Positions 7,999 through 16,964 of a stretch of 43,079 nucleotides of DNA are shown piece by piece. The position numbers and the translations under genes are program-made. The stretch lies in contig JBASCW010000009.1 in the NCBI GenBank assembly GCA_049651845.1, positions 1-43,079 on the forward strand, given 5' to 3'. Every line of letters begins with the position of its first letter. Position 1 is the stretch's first letter. The notes under the pieces are model-generated. The model saw only the letters and a program-made list of their open reading frames with translations, was not told the origin of the DNA and made no database searches. Origin of the DNA: RBG-16-66-20 sp049651845 (GTDB lineage Bacteria > Pseudomonadota > Gammaproteobacteria > Burkholderiales > SG8-39).

Positions 7999-8954
7999 AC
8001 ACCGCGACCGAATGCCTGCTGCGCATGGTGGAGGAGCATCACGATCTCGAGGACTACCAGGGCGGCGTGCCGCGCTGGTGCACCGGCTGCGGCGACAACG
8101 CCATCCTGACCGCGGTGCAGCGCCTGTGTCGCGACGAGAACCTGCGCCCGGAGAAGACCGCTTTCGTCTCGGGCATCGGCTGCTCGAGCCGCTTCCCGCA
8201 CTACATGCGTACCTACGGCTTCCACGGCATCCACGGGCGCGCGCTGCCGATCGCCGAGGGCGTCAAGATGGCGCGGCCTGACCTGCACGTGTTCGTCAAC
8301 ACGGGCGACGGCGACTGCTGCAGCATCGGCGCGGCGCACTGGATCCACGCGGTGCGCTACAACATGAACATGACCCTGATGCTGCACGACAACCAGGTCT
8401 ACGGCCTGACCAAGATGCAGGCCTCGCCGACCTCGCCCATCGGCACCAAGACCAACACCTCGCCGCGCGGCTCGTACCTGGAAGCGCTGAATCCGCTCAC
8501 CGTGACGCTGGGCATCCAGAACGTGTCGTTCGTCGCGCAGGTCGTCGACTGGATCCCGGAGATCCTCTACGACGTGGTGAAGGTTGCGTTCCACCACAAG
8601 GGCTTCTCGTTCATCCGCATCCTGCAGCGCTGCCCGGAATGGCTGCCAAAGATGATGGATCCCTGGCTGCACGACCCGAACCGCATCCTCATGCTGCACC
8701 ACGAGCGCGGGCTGAAGCTGAGCGCCGGGCTGCGCAACACCTACCGCAACCAGCACGAGCACGACCCGCTCGACATCCACCGCGCGCGCGAGATCGCGAG
8801 CACCACCGATCCGATCCCGGTGGGCATCCTCTACCACAATCCCGCGGTGCCCTGCTACGAGGAGACCCGGCACGCCGGCCAGTTGCGCACCGCCGAGCAC
8901 GTGCGCAGCGGCCTGGAGGCCGAGCTCGACAAGTACACCGTGTGGCCGCAGTAA
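7995..8954 (+). CDS. korB: 2-oxoacid:ferredoxin oxidoreductase beta subunit (KorB type)
   Basis: A 319-residue TPP- and [4Fe-4S]-binding subunit. Candidate cluster cysteines are C29 and C32 (RWCTGCGDN), C63 (GIGCSSRF) and C213 (ILQRCPEW). The TPP motif runs from G104-D105-G106 to N133 (MLHDNQVYGLTKMQ). The length is usual for the family, with a C-terminal extension of about 80 residues after the cluster region. The ATG overlaps the korA stop, and the frame is open far upstream without coding sense. The downstream neighbour starts within ten bases, so the PFOR-like/ferredoxin protein is almost certainly made together with this enzyme. Confidence 0.93.
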   Translation: MNTATECLLRMVEEHHDLEDYQGGVPRWCTGCGDNAILTAVQRLCRDENLRPEKTAFVSGIGCSSRFPHYMRTYGFHGIHGRALPIAEGVKMARPDLHVFVNTGDGDCCSIGAAHWIHAVRYNMNMTLMLHDNQVYGLTKMQASPTSPIGTKTNTSPRGSYLEALNPLTVTLGIQNVSFVAQVVDWIPEILYDVVKVAFHHKGFSFIRILQRCPEWLPKMMDPWLHDPNRILMLHHERGLKLSAGLRNTYRNQHEHDPLDIHRAREIASTTDPIPVGILYHNPAVPCYEETRHAGQLRTAEHVRSGLEAELDKYTVWPQ

Positions 8955-8957
8955 GAG

Positions 8958-11177
8958 ATGAGTATGGACGCTGAACTTCAAAGCCAGATCGCTTTTCACC
9001 TCGCGGGCAAGCAGCCCGGCGCCGACGCGGCGCCCGGCGCGGATGCCTGCCCCGCCCTGCTCGCGCGCTGTCGCGACCTCGCGTCGCTGCGCTACGACTA
9101 TCCGGTCGTGCTGCTGCGCGACGCAAGCGACAAGGGCTATGTCCAATGCCTGTCGGGCATCGTCGACGATGTGGTGCATGCGCTGGTCAAGGACGACAGC
9201 GGCGACCGCCTCACCCGCCACCTGCTGCGGCTCGAGCAGGAAGTGCGCGCGCTGCTTGCCTCGGGCCGGCAGGGATCGCTGCAGGCTCTCTGGGATGAAG
9301 CGGCCGGCAGGCTCATGGCGCGCGGCGACGAACTGCTCAAGGACAGCCTGTCGCGCGCGCGCCGCGCGCTCAAGGTGCGGGGCGAGCTCGCCGACTGCGA
9401 CGCCGCGATGCCCGCGCACCTGCTCAAGCGCGCCTGGAGCGTGGTGCAGGACCGCAAGACCGAAAAGCTGAGCGACGACATCCGGCGCCTGAGCATCGGG
9501 CTGGCGAACATCCTGCAGGCCGACAATGCGCGCTCGGCAGCGGGCCGCAGCGCGTCCAGCCTGAAGGCGGCCATCGGCAGCGGACATGCCGAGGTCTTCG
9601 ATTTCGCCGCGCTGTCGCGCGTGCTGTCCAAGACTTCCGGCAGGGGCGGGCTCACGGCCGGCCGGCGCCGGCGCATCGAATCGCTGCTGGCGGTGCTGCG
9701 ATCCCAGCGCTTCCTGGCCGTGCCCGACGACCCGGAGGAGCGCGCCGCGCAGGATCGGCGCTACGCCTTCTCCTTCAGCAGCTGCGCGCAGGCGCTCGCC
9801 GCCTACCGGGAGCGGCTGCCCGAGGCGATGACGCTCGCTCGGTCGATCGCCATCGCCGAGCTCGAGGTCGAAGGGCAATACAACGAGGAAAAGCACGACG
9901 CGCTATTCAAGGAATTCGGCGAGAGCAACCTCGGCATGGAGGAGCTGTCGCATTTCCCGGACTATCTGGTCTGCGTCACCGCCGACCGGCTGCAGGCCGC
10001 CGAGACCGACAAGCTGATGGAGATGCTGTCGGCCGGGTTGCCGGTCAAGATCCTGGTGCAGACCGACGACCTGCTGGAAGAATCGACGATCGCGCGCGAC
10101 GGCCATTTCGCCCTCGGCATGCGCGCCAAGCAGCTCGCCAGCATGGCGATGGGGCTGAACGACGTGTACGTTCTGCAGTCGGCGGCCTCGAACCTGTTCC
10201 AGTTCCGCGAGCGGATCCTGAAGGGCATGTCGTACGCGGGCCCGGCCCTGTTCAGCGTGTTCTCCGGCGCTGCCGGCGCGAGCGGCGCGCTGCCGCCCTA
10301 CCTAGTCGGGGCGGCGGCGATGGAATCGCGCGCCTTCCCGGCCTACACCTACGATCCTTCGGCGGGGCCGAACTGGGCCTCGCGCTTCCATCTCGAGGCG
10401 AATACCCAGGTCGAGGCCGACTGGCCGGTGCAGGCGTTCACCTACGAGGACGAGAAGCACCAGCGCGTGTGCACGGAGCTCGCCTTCACGTTCGCCGACT
10501 TCGTCGCCTGCGACCCGCGCCATGCCCGCCATTTCGCGCAGGTGCCGCACGCCAGGTGGCACGCGAGCATGGTGGCCGCAGACCAGCACCTGCGCCGCGA
10601 CCCGAAAGGCCCGCAGGACAGCGTTCCGTTCGTGCTGGTGGTGGGCAAGGACAACCGGCTGCAGCGCGCGATCGTCGACGACGCGCTGATGCGCGCCACC
10701 CTGCGCTGCCGCGAATCCTGGCACAGCCTGCAGGAGCTGGGCGGCATCCACAACTCGCACGCCGAGCGCCGCGTGGCGCAAGAGCGCAAGGCGCTGGAGG
10801 AAAAGGCGCAGCAGGCAGCCGCAGCCGCGGCCGCGGCGCCGCAAGCCACCCCGGCTGCTGCGACCGCGCCTGCCGCCGCCGCAGCTCCCGTTGCCGCGCC
10901 CGCCCCCGAGCCCGAGGAGAAAAGGTCGCCGGATGAGGCTTACATCGAGACGGCGCGCTGCACGACCTGCAACGAGTGCACGCAGATCAACGACAAGATG
11001 TTCGCCTACAACGAGAACAAGCAGGCCTACATCGCCGACCCGGACGCAGGCACCTATGCGCAGCTCGTGGAAGCGGCCGAGACCTGCCAGGTCGCGATCA
11101 TCCACCCCGGCAAGCCGCGCAATCCGGCCGAGCCGGGACTGCCCGAGCTGCTGAAGCGCGCCGAAGCGTTCGCCTAG
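8958..11177 (+). CDS. Degenerate PFOR TPP-domain-like protein fused to a single-[4Fe-4S] ferredoxin
   Basis: A 739-residue protein that I cannot assign to a characterised family. Residues 1-~295 are helical and Arg/Leu-rich with no recognised motif. Residues ~300-500 resemble, by eye, the TPP domain (domain VI) of pyruvate:ferredoxin oxidoreductase: LPVKILVQTDD, then QLASMAMGLNDVYVLQSA, MSYAGPALFSVF and an AFPAYTYDP segment in the same order. The GDGWxxDIG TPP/Mg motif is replaced by VCVTADRLQAAET, so it should not be catalytic. After a second unknown segment and an Ala/Pro linker (~605-655) comes a ferredoxin domain with C668, C671, C674 and C710. The ATG at 8964 is an alternative start with better ribosome-site spacing. 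As the last gene after korAB it may be their electron carrier or a regulatory subunit; that is inference. Confidence 0.85.
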   Translation: MSMDAELQSQIAFHLAGKQPGADAAPGADACPALLARCRDLASLRYDYPVVLLRDASDKGYVQCLSGIVDDVVHALVKDDSGDRLTRHLLRLEQEVRALLASGRQGSLQALWDEAAGRLMARGDELLKDSLSRARRALKVRGELADCDAAMPAHLLKRAWSVVQDRKTEKLSDDIRRLSIGLANILQADNARSAAGRSASSLKAAIGSGHAEVFDFAALSRVLSKTSGRGGLTAGRRRRIESLLAVLRSQRFLAVPDDPEERAAQDRRYAFSFSSCAQALAAYRERLPEAMTLARSIAIAELEVEGQYNEEKHDALFKEFGESNLGMEELSHFPDYLVCVTADRLQAAETDKLMEMLSAGLPVKILVQTDDLLEESTIARDGHFALGMRAKQLASMAMGLNDVYVLQSAASNLFQFRERILKGMSYAGPALFSVFSGAAGASGALPPYLVGAAAMESRAFPAYTYDPSAGPNWASRFHLEANTQVEADWPVQAFTYEDEKHQRVCTELAFTFADFVACDPRHARHFAQVPHARWHASMVAADQHLRRDPKGPQDSVPFVLVVGKDNRLQRAIVDDALMRATLRCRESWHSLQELGGIHNSHAERRVAQERKALEEKAQQAAAAAAAAPQATPAAATAPAAAAAPVAAPAPEPEEKRSPDEAYIETARCTTCNECTQINDKMFAYNENKQAYIADPDAGTYAQLVEAAETCQVAIIHPGKPRNPAEPGLPELLKRAEAFA

Positions 11178-11224
11178 CGGCGCGCGCCGCCGCGCGCCTT
11201 CAGTTGTATAGAATTGCAGGCCTG

Positions 11225-12955
11225 ATGCGCCTGCATACGCGCCTGCGCTTCGCGCCGGCCGAAGTCGAGGTCGACAAGCGCGCCGACGGCGCGACGCTCC
11301 TGCGCTCGCCGCAGGCGCTCAAGCCCTACGCGCGCGCGGTCGGCGACTGGCTCGTGCACTGGCACGAGCGAGCGCCCGACCGCACGTTCCTCGCCGAGCG
11401 CAAGGGCGAGGGCTGGCGGCGCGTGAGCTACCGCGACGCGCTCTCGGACGCGCGCCGCATCGGCCAGGCGCTGCTCGACCTCGGCCTCGGGCCCGAGCGG
11501 CCGGTGGCGATCCTCTCCGACAACAGCGTGGACCACGCGCTGCTCGCGCTCGGCGCGATGCACGCGGGCGTGCCGGTGGCGCCGATCTCGCCCGCCTACT
11601 CGCTGATGTCCAAGGACTTCGCGAAGCTCAAGTACATCTTCGAGCTGCTCAATCCCGGTCTCGTGTTCGCCGAGCAGGCCGAGAAGTTCGCGCCGGCGCT
11701 CGCCGCCGTAGGCGCCGCTTCGACGCCGGTCGCGCGGCTGCTCGAAACCAATCCGGGCTCGACGCTGGAGGTGGCGTTCTCGCGTCTTGCGCCAGACACG
11801 GTGGCGAAGATCCTGTTCACCTCCGGCTCGACGGGCATTCCGAAGGGCGTGATCAACACGCACCGCATGCTCACCTCCAACCAGCAGAGCTGGGCGCAGC
11901 TCTGGCCGTTCCTGGAGGACCGGCCGCAGGTGCTGTGCGAGTGGCTGCCGTGGAACCACACCTTCGGCGGCAACGCGACCTTCAACATGGTGCTGCGCAA
12001 CGGCGGCACGCTCTACATCGACGGCGGCAAGCCCGCGCCCGGCCTGGTGGAGATCACCGCGAAGAACCTGCGCGAGATCTCGCCCACCCTGTATTTCAAC
12101 GTGCCGCGCGGCTTCGACCTGCTGATGCCGATGCTCGAGCAGGACGCGGCGCTGCGGCACAGCTTCTTCCGCGACCTCGACATGGTGTTCTATGCAGGCG
12201 CGGCGCTGCCGCAGAACCTCTGGGAGCGGCTGGAGAAGCTCGCCCTCGCCGAGAAGGGCGGCAACCTCGCCATGCTCTCGGCCTGGGGCTCGACCGAGAC
12301 CGCGCCGATGGCCTCCTGCGTGCACTACCCGATCGAGCGCGCCGGCGTGGTGGGCAACCCGGCGCCGGGCTGCGAGCTCAAGCTGCTGCCTTCGGGCGGC
12401 AAGCTCGAAATTCGCGTCAAGGGGCCGAACGTGACGCCGGGCTACCACCGCAGCGACGAGCTCACGCGCGCGGCGTTCGACGAAGAAGGCTACTACCGCA
12501 TCGGCGACGCGATGAAGCTGGCCGACCCCGCGGCCCCCGAGAAAGGACTGGTGTTCGACGGCCGCGTCGCCGAGGATTTCAAGCTCACCACCGGCACCTG
12601 GGTGCACGTGGGCGCGATCCGCGTGAAGCTCATCGCCGCCGGCAACCCGATCATCCAGGACGCGGTGATCGCCGGCCACGACCGCAACGAAGTCGGCGCC
12701 CTCGTCTTTCTGAGTCCGGCCGCGCCCAAGGACCCGGCGGAAATCCGCGCAAAACTTGTCGCCACCCTGAAGGAACTCGTGAACGAAAGCGGCAGCTCCA
12801 CGCACCCGGTGCGCCTGCTGGTCATGACCGAACCGCCGCAGATCGACGCCGGCGAGATCACCGACAAGGGCTACATCAACCAGCGTGCGGTGCTCGAGCG
12901 CCGCGCCGCGCTGGTGGAACGCCTTTATTCGGGAGCGCCGGAGGTCGTGACCTAG
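11225..12955 (+). CDS. fcs: Feruloyl-CoA synthetase-like acyl/aryl-CoA ligase
   Basis: A 576-residue ANL-superfamily AMP-forming ligase. The phosphate-binding motif ILFTSGSTGIPKGVINTHRM and the A5 motif SAWGSTETAPMA are intact. The C-terminal region shows the feruloyl-CoA-synthetase pattern: DFKLTTGTWVHVGAIRVK near residue 455 and AGEITDKGYINQRAVLERR near the end. It should activate an aromatic or phenylpropanoid acid to its CoA thioester with ATP. ATG 11225 is chosen because GCAGG precedes it and similarity starts soon after; the frame continues upstream through the end of the previous gene, in another frame. A 47-base gap with a weak TTGTAT/TAGAAT pair separates it from the nfn-kor block, so it may be co-transcribed or have its own promoter. 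It overlaps the convergent dehydrogenase by four bases. Confidence 0.8.
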   Translation: MRLHTRLRFAPAEVEVDKRADGATLLRSPQALKPYARAVGDWLVHWHERAPDRTFLAERKGEGWRRVSYRDALSDARRIGQALLDLGLGPERPVAILSDNSVDHALLALGAMHAGVPVAPISPAYSLMSKDFAKLKYIFELLNPGLVFAEQAEKFAPALAAVGAASTPVARLLETNPGSTLEVAFSRLAPDTVAKILFTSGSTGIPKGVINTHRMLTSNQQSWAQLWPFLEDRPQVLCEWLPWNHTFGGNATFNMVLRNGGTLYIDGGKPAPGLVEITAKNLREISPTLYFNVPRGFDLLMPMLEQDAALRHSFFRDLDMVFYAGAALPQNLWERLEKLALAEKGGNLAMLSAWGSTETAPMASCVHYPIERAGVVGNPAPGCELKLLPSGGKLEIRVKGPNVTPGYHRSDELTRAAFDEEGYYRIGDAMKLADPAAPEKGLVFDGRVAEDFKLTTGTWVHVGAIRVKLIAAGNPIIQDAVIAGHDRNEVGALVFLSPAAPKDPAEIRAKLVATLKELVNESGSSTHPVRLLVMTEPPQIDAGEITDKGYINQRAVLERRAALVERLYSGAPEVVT

Positions 12956-13911
12956 TAGCCCACTTTGCAGTCCACCACTTCCTTGAGCGGCTTGCCGTCG
13001 AGGAAGCGGCCCAGGTTGTCGGCGAACAGGCGCGCGACGATCCTGTCGCGATGCGGGTGGGGACCGCCGATATGGGGAAGCACGATGATCCCCTCGGTAG
13101 TCCAGAACGGATGGTCGGCGGGTAGCGGCTCCTGGCGGAACACGTCCAATACGGCGCCCGCGATCTTCTTCGCCTTCACCGCCGCGACCAGGTCGTCGTC
13201 CTTGATCAGGTGGCCGCGGCCGAAATTCAGCAGCCAGGCGCCGGGCTTCATCATGGCCAGGCGTTCGGCGTTGATGAAGTTGTCCGTCTCCCGCGTTGCC
13301 GGCAGCAATAGCAGCACGAAGTCGGATTGCGCCAGCACCTCGGGCGTGCGCTCGGGGGGCAGGACTTCGGCGACGTGGGCCATGGGTTCGGGCCGCCGGC
13401 GCGTGCCGATGACCCGAAGCCCGAGCACACCAGCGATGCGTGCGACGTCCTGGCCGATCGCGCCAAGTCCGAGGATGCCCAGCGTCTTGCCGGTGAGCGG
13501 CTGCGCGGGGCTGTGGACCCATTTGCGCTGCCTCTGGTTCTCCACCGCGGTGGCGTAGGGCTTGGCGACGAAGAAGATCGCGCCGAGGATGTTCTCCGGC
13601 ATCGATTCCCTGTGCGTGCCGCGCGCGCAAGTGAGGATCAGCTTCTCCGGCAGGTCGGGCAGCGCGATCCAGCCCTCGACGCCGGCCATCATCGCCTGGG
13701 CCCAGCGCAGCTTCGGCATCGCCGGCAGCAGGCCCGGCGGAACGCCGTAGGCCATCAGCACCTCGGTCCGGGCCATCTGCTCGGCGGACGGTTTCTCCTT
13801 GCGAGGCAAACTCTCGACCACGACGCGGTCGGCCAGGCCAGCGGACGCGATCGCATCGACATAGGCTGCGGTGGCGTCGGTCCAAAGCAGGACATGGGTA
13901 CGGCTGGTCAC
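12952..13911 (-). CDS. D-isomer-specific 2-hydroxyacid dehydrogenase
   Basis: A 319-residue NAD(P)-dependent dehydrogenase that interconverts a 2-oxoacid and a D-2-hydroxyacid. The Rossmann motif is GILGLGAIGQDVARIAG, followed by GTRRR, whose basic residues suggest NADPH. The catalytic Arg is in LNFGRGHLIKDDDL, the Glu in DVFRQEPLPADHPFW and the His in VLPHIGGPHPH. It resembles the glyoxylate/hydroxypyruvate reductase branch (GhrA-like), though the substrate is unproven. It is the last gene of the minus-strand operon, 31 bases after the MetE-like gene. A 2-oxoacid-linked enzyme fits a locus flanked by two 2-oxoacid:ferredoxin oxidoreductase systems. Confidence 0.88.
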   Translation of the reverse strand: MTSRTHVLLWTDATAAYVDAIASAGLADRVVVESLPRKEKPSAEQMARTEVLMAYGVPPGLLPAMPKLRWAQAMMAGVEGWIALPDLPEKLILTCARGTHRESMPENILGAIFFVAKPYATAVENQRQRKWVHSPAQPLTGKTLGILGLGAIGQDVARIAGVLGLRVIGTRRRPEPMAHVAEVLPPERTPEVLAQSDFVLLLLPATRETDNFINAERLAMMKPGAWLLNFGRGHLIKDDDLVAAVKAKKIAGAVLDVFRQEPLPADHPFWTTEGIIVLPHIGGPHPHRDRIVARLFADNLGRFLDGKPLKEVVDCKVGY

Positions 13912-13942
13912 GATGCGGCTCCTGGGTGGATGGGCAGGCCGC

Positions 13943-14983
13943 CTAGCCGGCAGCGAACTCGGCGCGCAGGAGCTTCGCCGCCTCGACCATCGCCTTCATC
14001 TTGCCGTAGGCCACCTCGCGCGGCAGGTACTTCATGCCGCAGTCCGGCGCGAGGATCACGTCCTCCTTTCTCACGTACGGCAGCGCGCGCTTGATGCGCG
14101 CGACGACGACTTGCGGTGTTTCGATGGTCATGTCGTTGAGATCGATGCATCCGATCATGATTTTCTTGTTTTTCAGAGTATTCAAAACCGAAAAGTCCAG
14201 ATTCGGCTGTGCCGCTTCGATCGAGACCTGCTGACAGCTGCAGCCCGCGAACTCGGGCAGGAACGAGTAGCCCGAGGGCTTCTGGTGGATCACCGCCGCG
14301 TAGCCGAAGCAGATGTGCACCGCGGTGGTGCCGGTGACGCCTTCGAGCGCGCGGTTGAGCGCCTTGAGGCCGTACCGGCGCGCTTTCTCCGGCCGCGCCT
14401 GCATCCAGGGCTCGTCGATCTGCACCACGTCGGCGCCGGCGGCGAACAGGTCGCGGATCTCCTCGTTCACCGCCGCGGCATAATCCATGGCCGCCTCTTC
14501 GCCCGACTTGTAGTAGTCGTTCTGCGCCTGCTCGCTCATCGTGAACGGGCCGGGCACGGTCATCTTCACCATCTTCCTGGTGTGCTTCTTCAGGAAAAGC
14601 AGGTCTTCAACTTCCACCGGACGCCGCCGCCGGACCCTGCCCGCGATGCGCGGCAGCGCGATCGGGTGCCCGGAGCGGTCCAGTCCCTGCCCCGGGTTGT
14701 CGATGTCGACGCCCTCCAGCGCGGTCGCGAAGCGGTTGGAGTAGCTCTCGCGGCGGATCTCGCCGTCGGTGATGATGTCCAGGCCCGCCTCCTCCTGCGC
14801 GCGGATCGCGAGCAGCGTGGCGTCGTCCTGCGCCTGGGCGAGCCAGGCCTCGGGCACGCGCCACAGCTCTTTCGCGCGCAGCCGAGGCGGGAAGCGCTTG
14901 CCGAGCTGGCCGCGGTCGATCAGCCAGTCGGGCTGCGGGTAGCTGCCGACCAGCGTGCTGGGAAACAAGGCCGTCGATCGCAT
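13943..14983 (-). CDS. MetE-like cobalamin-independent methyltransferase, C-terminal domain only
   Basis: A 346-residue stand-alone protein matching the C-terminal catalytic half of cobalamin-independent methionine synthase. Landmarks: LVGSYPQPDWL at the start, TDGEIRRESY, TVPGPFTMSEQ, QIDEPWMQ, VHICFGY with the zinc-binding His-x-Cys, and LAPDCGMKYLP with the third zinc Cys. Full-length MetE has a second, N-terminal barrel that is absent. Such short homologues are often not methionine synthases and may use other methyl donors. ATG 14983 is preferred over the GTG at 14986 because AGGAG then sits six bases upstream. The start overlaps the stop of the FkbM gene. A patch at 14150-14215 has unusually AT-rich codons. 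Confidence 0.85.
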   Translation of the reverse strand: MRSTALFPSTLVGSYPQPDWLIDRGQLGKRFPPRLRAKELWRVPEAWLAQAQDDATLLAIRAQEEAGLDIITDGEIRRESYSNRFATALEGVDIDNPGQGLDRSGHPIALPRIAGRVRRRRPVEVEDLLFLKKHTRKMVKMTVPGPFTMSEQAQNDYYKSGEEAAMDYAAAVNEEIRDLFAAGADVVQIDEPWMQARPEKARRYGLKALNRALEGVTGTTAVHICFGYAAVIHQKPSGYSFLPEFAGCSCQQVSIEAAQPNLDFSVLNTLKNKKIMIGCIDLNDMTIETPQVVVARIKRALPYVRKEDVILAPDCGMKYLPREVAYGKMKAMVEAAKLLRAEFAAG

Positions 14984-15918
14984 CACGGGCTCCTTATGAA
15001 CGCGATGTTCTGATACGCATAGATCTCCGTCATCAGGGGCGCTTCGCCCGCAAGCGGCAGCAGCTCGCCGCCGGGCAGCAGCCGATGCGGCAGATAGTCC
15101 TCCCCGATCGCCTTGCGGATCGCGTGAAAACTCGCGTTCGACATGGCATTCATGGCGTTGAATTCGATCAGGATCAGCGGCGGCCTGTGGCGGGCGATCG
15201 TCGCAGACGCGCCCTTGAGGGCCTCCAGTTCATGCCCCTCGATGTCGAATTTCAGCAGGCAGATCTTCCTGCCGAGATCCGCCAGGTTCGCATCGAGCGT
15301 GCACAGCTCTACCTCGATGCTGGCAGCGTCACGATGGTGAATGCTCTCGAACGTCTCCTTGTAGAGGCTGGCATGCGAGCTGCCCGGCTCGTCGGTGTAA
15401 TCGTAGATCGCGGCTTTGCCCGCTGCGCTGCTCACACCCTTCTCCACCAGCCTCCAGCGACGCATGCCGCTGCCGGCGAAGGCTGAGGAAAGATTGTCCG
15501 CGTACCGCTTCCACGCCAGGGGATTCGCTTCATACGAGATCAGGTGCAGGCGCCTGGTCGATGCGAGCACCCAGGAAGCGAACTGCCCGGTATTGGCGCC
15601 CACATCGATCGCCACCCACTGGTCGCTGTCGTACGGGGGCAGGAAGCCCTCCAGGAAGGGCAGTTCTCCGCTTTCGACAGAATTCTTCCAGTTGAGAATA
15701 CCGAGGCAACGAATCGCGATCCGGAACAGAAATTGATGCTCCGATCGCAGGCTCGCCCTTGCATACCGCCGAACATATCTGTCGAGGCGTCGGTAACTGG
15801 GGAAAGCCACCAGGATGGCAAGGCGTACCCGCCGCGGCCATGATTGCAGACTGCGCACCGCGAACAGCGCCGCCTTGTGCAGAAACGATCGAAGCTCGCG
15901 GTTCTGGAACTGCGCCAC
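14983..15918 (-). CDS. FkbM-family SAM-dependent methyltransferase
   Basis: About 311 residues if started at GTG 15918; GTG 15858 is an alternative and no ATG is available. The SAM motif VAIDVGANTGQFASWVLA and the acidic LLKFDIEGHELEALKGA motif define the FkbM family, which methylates sugars, polyketides or glycans. The N-terminal ~90 residues are basic and aromatic (FLHKAALFAVRSLQ, FPSYRRLDRYVRRYARASL) and may contact membrane or glycan. Codon use looks less GC-biased than the neighbours, so recent acquisition is possible. It lies between a DUF2891 gene and the MetE-like gene, overlapping the latter. Why a glycan-type methyltransferase sits in this catabolic operon is unclear. Confidence 0.75.
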   Translation of the reverse strand: MAQFQNRELRSFLHKAALFAVRSLQSWPRRVRLAILVAFPSYRRLDRYVRRYARASLRSEHQFLFRIAIRCLGILNWKNSVESGELPFLEGFLPPYDSDQWVAIDVGANTGQFASWVLASTRRLHLISYEANPLAWKRYADNLSSAFAGSGMRRWRLVEKGVSSAAGKAAIYDYTDEPGSSHASLYKETFESIHHRDAASIEVELCTLDANLADLGRKICLLKFDIEGHELEALKGASATIARHRPPLILIEFNAMNAMSNASFHAIRKAIGEDYLPHRLLPGGELLPLAGEAPLMTEIYAYQNIAFIRSP

Positions 15919-15950
15919 CTGGGACAGGCTACAGCAGTCGTTTCGACGCG

Positions 15951-16964
15951 TCACGGCGCGTCGCACAGCGCGAGCGCCGCGAACGACGCGAGCCAGTGCT
16001 CCGCAACATAATCGCCGCCCACCGCCTGCGGCAGTGCGGCGGCGAGATGGCGCTCCGCCGCGGCCCTGCATGCCTCCGCGAAAGCCCCGCGCCCACCAGC
16101 GTGCCGGGCGGCCGCCAGTCGCCGCAGCGCCCAGGCGCGCGACAGCGACAATCCGTCGAGGTGGCAGAACTGCGCGTCGCTGCGGTCCGGCACTTCCGGC
16201 GGCACGGCCAGCGCGCCGAGCCCGGCGGGCAGGAAGGCGGCGAGCCAGGCGGCAAACTCGTGCTGCGGCAGCACCTCGCGCATCAGCTGCGCCTCGGTCA
16301 ACACGGGCGACAGGAAGTCGGCCTGCGACGGCTCGTAGGCGAGCGGCGCGTCGCGATCGGCCAGGTACCACTTGCGGGCGGCGGCCTCGATCGCGGCGGC
16401 AAGCGGCGCATCGCCCGCCTCGCGCGCGTAGTCCAGCGCGAGGATGCAGGCGAATGCGGTGTTGCCGTGCATGCCGGCGCGCACCGGATAGACTGCGACC
16501 GCGACAAACTCCCGCATGCGGCCCGCAAGGTACGCGGCGAGCGGCTCCAGCGCCTGCGCCCAGCGGCCGGACTCGGCACGCGAGCTGCGGCTTCGCAGCG
16601 CCTCGGCTTGCAGCTCGAGCAGCCAGGCCCAGCCGTACGGGCGCTCGAAGGTTCGCCCGCCCGGCGCGTCGAACAGGGCCCGCTCGGCGGCAAGCGGCGC
16701 CGGCGACAGGTGCCTGTCGAGCACGCTCAGGGCCTGCGCCGCCCACGGCAGCGCGGCTTGCAGCCGCAGCAGGCGCACCAGCAGCCAGTGCATGTGCACC
16801 GCCGAATGCCAGTCGTAGCTGCCGTAGAACGCGGGATGGCTCGCGCGCGGCGTCAGATCGCCGGGCGGTGCGTCGAGCAGGTGGTCGAGCTTGCGCGGGT
16901 ATTCGCGCGTCACGTTGGCCAGCGCCACCCGCGCGAAGCGTTCCGCGAGCGCGAGGTCGATCAT
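15951..16964 (-). CDS. DUF2891 family protein
   Basis: A 337-residue protein recognisable as DUF2891: REYPRKLDHLL near the N-terminus, HPAFYGSYDWHSAVHMHWLL, FERPYGWAWLLELQAEA, YPVRAGMHGNTAFA, and YEPSQADFLSPVLTEAQLM. The His/Trp/Tyr-rich helical pattern suggests an alpha/alpha toroid like those of glycan-active enzymes, but no function is established to my knowledge. There is no signal peptide, so it is probably cytoplasmic. It overlaps the monooxygenase stop by ATGA, so the two are translationally coupled. Confidence 0.85.
   Translation of the reverse strand: MIDLALAERFARVALANVTREYPRKLDHLLDAPPGDLTPRASHPAFYGSYDWHSAVHMHWLLVRLLRLQAALPWAAQALSVLDRHLSPAPLAAERALFDAPGGRTFERPYGWAWLLELQAEALRSRSSRAESGRWAQALEPLAAYLAGRMREFVAVAVYPVRAGMHGNTAFACILALDYAREAGDAPLAAAIEAAARKWYLADRDAPLAYEPSQADFLSPVLTEAQLMREVLPQHEFAAWLAAFLPAGLGALAVPPEVPDRSDAQFCHLDGLSLSRAWALRRLAAARHAGGRGAFAEACRAAAERHLAAALPQAVGGDYVAEHWLASFAALALCDAP

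Noticed and set aside
5881..9896. Long minus-strand open frames opposite nfnB, korA, korB and the fusion gene
   Set aside because: Their translations are Arg/His/Ala-rich with no family motifs, and they lie antisense to clear enzyme genes; high GC makes such shadows common.
11174..13885. Very long minus-strand frame across the CoA ligase
   Set aside because: Low-complexity His/Arg/Ala composition, antisense to a clear ligase; its upstream part is the dehydrogenase region read in a different frame.
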